Origin: Paguma larvata
Lineage: Eukaryota > Chordata > Mammalia > Carnivora > Viverridae
Assembly (NCBI GenBank): GCA_030068075.1
Contig: CM057841.1
Span: 8,317,565 to 8,381,564, forward strand
Direction of reading: 5' to 3'
DNA: 64,000 bases
Part shown: piece by piece, positions 59,465 to 64,000 of the stretch
Layout of the letters: every line of letters begins with the position of its first letter
Numbering within the stretch: position 1 is the first letter of the stretch
Notes under the pieces: generated by a model
What the model saw: only the letters and a program-made list of their open reading frames with translations
The model's database searches: none
Told to the model about the DNA's origin: nothing
Position numbers and translations under genes: made by a program

Positions 59465-59780
59465 CCCTGTTGCCGAGCGCTAGGAGACGAGAACCCCGTT
59501 GTTTGTGATAGGGGAGGGGAGTCTTCTGTTGCTAGGCGACTGGGAGAGACCCTGTTACCTAGAAACAGGGGAGGAGGAGTTCTCCATTGCTAAGTAACCA
59601 GAGAAGAGGCTTGTTACCTACTGGGGCGGGGGTATTCTGTTGCTAGGTAACCAGAGAGGGAGCCTGTTATCTAGGAACAGGGGAGGGGGGTTGCTAGGTG
59701 ACCACCATAGGGACCCTTTCACTTAGGGCTGTGGTGGGGGGTGGTCCTCTGTTGCTAGGTGACTAGGAGAGCCTTTTTCC
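59465..59780. repeat. Degenerate X-box minisatellite in JOSD2 leader intron
   Basis: Units of about 50-60 bp repeat a GTTGCYAGGYRAC palindrome. Clear copies begin at 59,528, 59,586, 59,639, 59,690 and 59,751, with a more degraded one at 59,469. In several units a second, weaker palindrome (GTTACCTAGAAAC at 59,554; GTTATCTAGGAAC at 59,666) follows about 26 bp later, and the spacers share an '[14 protein letters not shown]' motif and an 'acaggggagg' motif. It lies between the inferred exon 1 donor and the start-codon exon. Confidence 0.85.
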
Positions 59781-59976
59781 TAGTAATAGGGGATGGAGGT
59801 ACCCCGTGGCCAGGAGAGCACCTGGGGAGCAGGGTGCAGGGCCTAGTGTCCCCTCAGGCTGCCCTAAGCCCCTACCTCAATGGCAGTGCCCCCAGGGCCC
59901 GCTGGCAGGTTGGGCCTCCAGGTCCTAAGCCCGAGTACCTTCTCCCCCCCGCCCCCAAGCAGGAGCCCAGGACGGC

Positions 59977-62873
59977 ATGTCCCAGGCCCCAGGAGCGCAG
60001 CCGAGCCGGCCCTCCGTTTATCACGAACGGCAACGCCTGGAGCTGTGTGCCGTCCACGCCCTCAACAACGTCCTGCAGCAGCAGCTCTTTAGCCAGGAGG
60101 CTGCCGACGAGATCTGCAAGAGGTGACCCGCCCTAACCCCCTGGCGAGGCAGGGCTCACGGTGGCTGGGACAGAGCCCTGGGGCTGTCTGCTGCCCCGTC
60201 ACCCGCCTGGGGAACCCTGGGACTGAGAGAGGAGACGTTGCCTCTCACACCTGTCTTGGCCATGGCCACGGCCAGGGCTCCAGCTCAGGCCTCCCCTTCT
60301 CTTAACTGGACCCTCATCCCCTCCAGCCTCTCAGCTTCTGGTTTTTCTCCGCCGGTCCCCGCTGCACACGGCCCCAGTGCTGACCCTGCCCTCGCTCACA
60401 GCCCTCGTGTGGCTCCCCAGCAGCCCTGGGAGACGTCCCAAGTCAGGCAGCCTAACGTCCGAGGCCCCGCGTGTTCTGGTCCCCACCCTCTGCAGTGTCC
60501 TATCTCACCGTACCCCCCAAACCAGATTCCTCCCCAGTCCCTGAAGGAGCGCTGCTACGATGCCTCTGGGCTGTTCCTTCTTTCTGGCACAGCAGCCTGG
60601 AACGTTCCTCCTCACTGTGCAAGATTTCAAACATCACTTCTTTATTATTGCTCTGCCTTGTCTCCTCCTCTCTGTCCCCACAGCCCCCGCCCTGGCTCAG
60701 GCCCTTCATCTCCCAGATCCTCCCTCCCCCGTCGGTACCCCACACGATGCTACGCCCAGAGATGACCCTGACTCCCCACGCTGGCTTACAGCCCTCCCGC
60801 GGGCCCCCAGCATCCGCAGGCAGAGTCCCAGCCCCTCAAACGGATTATTAGAGAATTTATTCGTCTCCTCTGTCGTTCCCAACGGGGAGCCATCAACTCT
60901 TTCACACCAAGGCCATGCTGGAGACCCAGCGAGGCGTCCAGTGTGAGCCCTGCCCCGAGGGAGACCGGGGAAACAGATGCACAGGAAAATAATACACAGA
61001 CTTTTCCTCTCCGGCCCCTCCCCCTGCCCCTGCCCTGCCCACCAAGGGCCCAGAGAAAGAACAAAGGTGCCACTGTTCGGAAGGCAGGACCCAGAGAGCC
61101 AAGTGGTGGCAGGGTGGGTCTCGTGAGGGCGGGGGGGGGGGGGGGGGGGGGGGGCGGGGATGGCAGGAGGAAAGGCGGAGAGGGGAGCACAGGAGATGTG
61201 GCTGGGGACAGGTGGCGGGGAGAGGGTGGAGCGGGACTGAGGCCAGGAGGCCAGCTGAGGGACTAGGACTTTATCCTGGGTGACAAGGCACCTGGGAGGG
61301 CAGGGAACAGGAGAGCCGTGGTGTCAGTGTCGGGAGTGGAAAGAGCCCCTGGGCTCGGAGGGGAGGCTGGAGGCCGGGTGAGGGTCCAGGTGGAGGTCGA
61401 CCTGAGGGGGGCGTGGGGGGGGAACGTGGTTACGGGACAGGGCAGAGAGAGTCAGGGACAGGAGGACTCAGGCTTGGGGCTGATGAGCCATGCACTAGCA
61501 GAAAGAGACGAGGCCAAAGGCTGGGTGATTCAGGGGCCCCGGGACTCTCGCGCTCCGTGGGGAGAGGGAGACCTCTGCAAAGGGCCCCATCTCAGGCTCT
61601 GACCGTCCCCCGACCAGGTTGGCCCCAGACTCCCGGCTGAATCCCCATCGCAGCCTCCTGGGCACCGGCAACTATGACGTCAACGTGATCATGGCCGCCC
61701 TGCAGGGGCTGGGCCTGGCCACCGTGTGGTGGGACAGGAGGAGGTGGGACCCCAGGCGCTTCAGCATGTGTGCCGAGCTTGGCACAGCGGGTGCGGCGGG
61801 ACAGCGGTCGGTGCGAGACAGCAGGAGGGGCGCGGGTGGGCAGCAGGGGGGAAAGAAGGGGCAGGTGGGTGGAAGGTGGCACGGGCGGATGATGGATGGA
61901 TGACAGGCTGATGGGTCGGGAGAGGGTCAGCGGAATGAGCTGATGGACGCGTGATGGGTACGTACGCGGTAACCGGGTGGCTGGGTGGTAGGTGGGTCGT
62001 CGGACGCGCTGAGTAGGCGGTTGGTGGGGGGGGCGGGGGCGGACGGGCAGATGAGCGTTGAGCGATAAAGGCTAGATGGTAGGCGGCGGACAGCAGATAG
62101 GTGGCCGGGTAGTTGGTTGGGTGGACGGACGGACGGATGGACGGGTTAAGAGCGGATGCGGAGTGGGGTGGATGGTGAGTAAGTTGGCGGCTGACTGGCT
62201 GGTCGCTTGCGTCAGTAGGTGAGGTGTTCGAGCGGACGATGGACGGGGAGCCGGGTGGGGGGTGGTCGTTGGGTGGCTGGGAGGTTTGGGTGCCTGGGCG
62301 ATCGGCGAGTGGGAGGAAACAAAGGGTGGGCTGAGTGACGAGAGTCCTGGGGCAGGCTCGGGGGGCCACTGCTGCCACGCCAGCCTGGGTCCCACGGGCT
62401 CAGCAACGCGGGGCCAGCAGGTGCTCGCCGAGCGCTGGACCCAGACGGCGGCGTCCCCACTCCTCCCACACAGGCCCCTGTCCCAGCTGGCCCTGGCGCA
62501 AGTGCTGGGACTGATCCTGAACCTGCCCTCGCCCATGTCTCTGGGGCTGCTGTCCCTGCCGCTCCGCCGGCGGCACTGGGTGGCCCTCCGCCAGGTGGAC
62601 GGCGTCTACTACAACCTGGACTCCAAGCTGCGGGCGCCCGAGGCCCTGGGGGACGAGGACGGCGTCAGGTGAGGAGGGGGAGGCGGCTCGGGCCGGGGCT
62701 CGGCGGTCGAGCCCGCACCCCAGGAGGCAGCGCACAGGCCCCTGGGCCTCAGTCTCCTCACTCCTCTGCCCAGGGCCTTCCTGGCGGGGGCGCTGGCGCA
62801 GGGCCTGTGCGAGGTGCTGCTGGTGGTGACCAAGGAGGTGGAGGAGAAGGGCTCCTGGCTGCGGACAGACTGA
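59977..62873 (+). CDS. JOSD2: JOSD2, Josephin-domain deubiquitinase
   Basis: Coding sequence join(59977..60122, 61618..61743, 62474..62668, 62774..62873): 567 nt, 188 residues plus stop, the same length as the human protein. Josephin-family cysteine proteases cleave ubiquitin chains; the domain fills nearly the whole protein. The catalytic triad is visible: Cys24 in [11 protein letters not shown], His125 in RRHWVALR and Asp140 in YYNLDSKL (position equivalent to Asn134 of ataxin-3). All three exon junctions split an arginine codon (AG|G). The ATG follows an acceptor at 59,961-59,962, so the 5' leader is probably spliced from the CpG-rich exon ending at 59,375. The donor of coding exon 2, GAG|GTGGGA, departs from consensus. 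There is no signal peptide; a cytosolic product is expected. Confidence 0.97.
60123..61617 (+). other. JOSD2: JOSD2 intron after first coding exon
   Basis: A 1,495-bp intron with no recognised exon or SINE. It contains an old repeat-like stretch with 'gcctctgggctgttccttc' and 'tttcaaacatcacttcttt' near 60,560-60,650 and an uninterrupted G24 run (61,131-61,154). Confidence 0.6.
61744..62473 (+). other. JOSD2: JOSD2 intron with decayed tetranucleotide array
   Basis: From about 61,880 to 62,320 the text is built of GGAT, GGTG, GGCG and TGGG units, as expected of an old (GGAT)n-type array that has accumulated changes, many at CpG. No exon lies in it. Confidence 0.75.
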
Positions 62874-63033
62874 GCCTGCGGAGGAGAGAACCGGGCCCCC
62901 GTCCGTGCGGTGTCCACGCGTCCACGTCTGGCTCCTGAGCGCCGGGGCAGGACTAGGCCCCGCACCTCACGGATCCCGCGGAGGCCCTGGCCCCTTTCAC
63001 GCACCCCCTGCTCCCCGCTGCCGCTGCTGCCTC

Positions 63034-63039
63034 AATAAA
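63034..63039 (+). terminator. JOSD2: JOSD2 canonical poly(A) signal
   Basis: AATAAA about 160 bp after the JOSD2 stop codon, with a T/G-containing downstream stretch ('ctgctggtttgctcc'). Confidence 0.92.
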
Positions 63040-63059
63040 TCTGCTGGTTTGCTCCCGGC

Positions 63060-63300
63060 CTGGCCCGCGTCTGACTGGGGGGCCGCTCGCCCCCGGTTAC
63101 TCCTGTGTGCCAGAGAGGCCAGCAGCCAGCGGGCGCCGCCGGGAGCCCGGCGCCGGCTCTCTGCCGCTTCCCGGCGGCACCGGCTTGGCCGAGTCGCCCA
63201 CTTCTCTGGGCCTCAGTTTCCTCGTCGGTAGCACGGCAGAGGGGCACAAACCCCTGCCCTTGTGAGCTGGTGGGAGAGACCGGGAGCCATCTAGAATGCT
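63060..63300. repeat. MIR-like remnant downstream of JOSD2
   Basis: 'tctctgggcctcagtttcct' near 63,200 is the diagnostic MIR core; the flanks are too diverged to set limits. Confidence 0.55.
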
Positions 63301-63309
63301 CAGTTGGGG

Positions 63310-63535
63310 TGGCGGGGGGAGTGTGCGCCTGGGCGGCTCAGTCAGCTGAGCATCCGACTCTTGATTGTCGGCTCAGATCATGACGTCATGGTTATGGGAT
63401 CCATGACGTCATGGTTATGGGATCGAGCCCTGCGTCAGCCGCCACACTCAGCGTGGAACGTGCTGGGGATTCTCTCCCTCCCCTCTCCCTGCCCCTCCCC
63501 AGCTCATTCTCTCGCTCCCGAAACAAACAAACGTT
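63310..63535 (+). mobile_element. CanSINE, sense, with internal 23-bp duplication
   Basis: Head TGCGCCTGGGCGGCTCAG near 63,325. A 23-bp segment within the tRNA-like part is tandemly duplicated (about 63,379-63,424), so TGACGTCA occurs at 63,381 and 63,404. A degenerate duplication 'ctagaatgctcagt' / 'ctagaatgatcagt' flanks the element. Confidence 0.92.
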
Positions 63536-63599
63536 TCTAGAATGATCAGTGGGATAAGTGCTGAGGACAAAACAAGTTTCTTGATTCTCAATTCTAGTC

Positions 63600-64000
63600 C
63601 ATCAGTTGCTCCAAGAGATGAGCCCCGGGAGCTGCCAGCACGCTCGGTCCCATGGCAGAGGGCTACGGAGGCCTGAACGGTGCAGGTGCGTCATCCGGGT
63701 GCCCGAGGCAATGGGGAGCGTCCTTACAGCTGGAGGAGCCGGGAGAGGCGATTCCGAGAGCCGCGGCGCCAGAAGCAGGTCAGAGAGGCCCCCGCGGCCG
63801 GCAGCTTTGAGGACGAGAAGAGCCAGGAAGCGAGGCCACCCGTAGGGGCTAGAAGGGGCTAGAAACGGATTCTCCCCGGGGCCCGGCAGGAACCGGCCCC
63901 GAACTCTCGCCCAGGGAGGCTCACTGGACTTCTGACCTCCACAAGTGTAAGTGAGTAAATGCGTGTTGTTTTTAAGGCACTAACTTTGTTAGAGCAGCCG
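63600..64000 (+). repeat. Old dispersed repeat, copy 2 (runs off the window)
   Basis: Carries 'ggattctccccggggc', 'ggacttctgacctccac' and 'gtgttgtttttaaggcac', matching the 3' part of the repeat at 3,095-3,545. It extends to the window edge. Confidence 0.55.

Noticed and set aside
61131..61154. G24 run as a functional element
   Set aside because: Long homopolymers are common in introns and error-prone in assemblies. Nothing else around it suggests a role.

Overview
This is mammalian nuclear DNA from a carnivoran, most likely a felid. About two dozen copies of a tRNA-Lys-derived CanSINE are present (5' head reading GGCGCCTGGGTGGCTCAG, internal RNA polymerase III A and B box sequences, a CT-rich body and a short A-rich tail). 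Their shape matches the cat-lineage subfamily. Older L1, L2, MIR and DNA-transposon fragments fill much of the remaining non-coding DNA. The species call rests on SINE type and on close similarity of the proteins to known mammalian orthologues, not on a database search.

Three protein-coding genes are present, all on the + strand, in the order LRRC4B - ASPDH - JOSD2. This is the same order and relative orientation as in the human 19q13.33 block. All three reading frames can be followed exon by exon without a frameshift or premature stop: LRRC4B (2 coding exons, 715 aa), ASPDH (7 coding exons, 284 aa) and JOSD2 (4 coding exons, 188 aa).

Layout: 1-14,300 is repeat-rich intergenic DNA upstream of LRRC4B (no SYT3 exon is seen). 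14,320-15,346 is a pyrimidine tract running into the LRRC4B CpG-rich promoter and inferred first exon. 15,347-30,928 is LRRC4B intron 1, with a candidate alternative 5' exon ending at 28,877. 30,929-31,263 is the exon carrying the start codon. 31,264-51,843 is the 20.6 kb intron 2. 51,844-53,694 is the large last coding exon. 53,695-56,618 is the LRRC4B 3' UTR plus a short intergenic stretch. 56,619-58,767 is ASPDH. 58,930-59,375 is a dense housekeeping-type promoter for JOSD2, and 59,977-62,873 is the JOSD2 coding region, with a canonical poly(A) signal at 63,034. The rest is intergenic.

The genes are unrelated in function: a neuronal synaptic adhesion molecule, a putative metabolic NAD(P)-dependent dehydrogenase and a Josephin deubiquitinase. 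I do not see an operon-like or otherwise new multi-gene system. The most interesting signals are regulatory: a degenerate array of RFX X-box-like palindromes between the JOSD2 promoter and its start codon, further isolated X-box palindromes across the locus, a CRE/ETS/ZNF143/CTCF composite promoter just downstream of the ASPDH end, and an upstream ORF in LRRC4B that overlaps the first start codon and ends one base before a second in-frame ATG.
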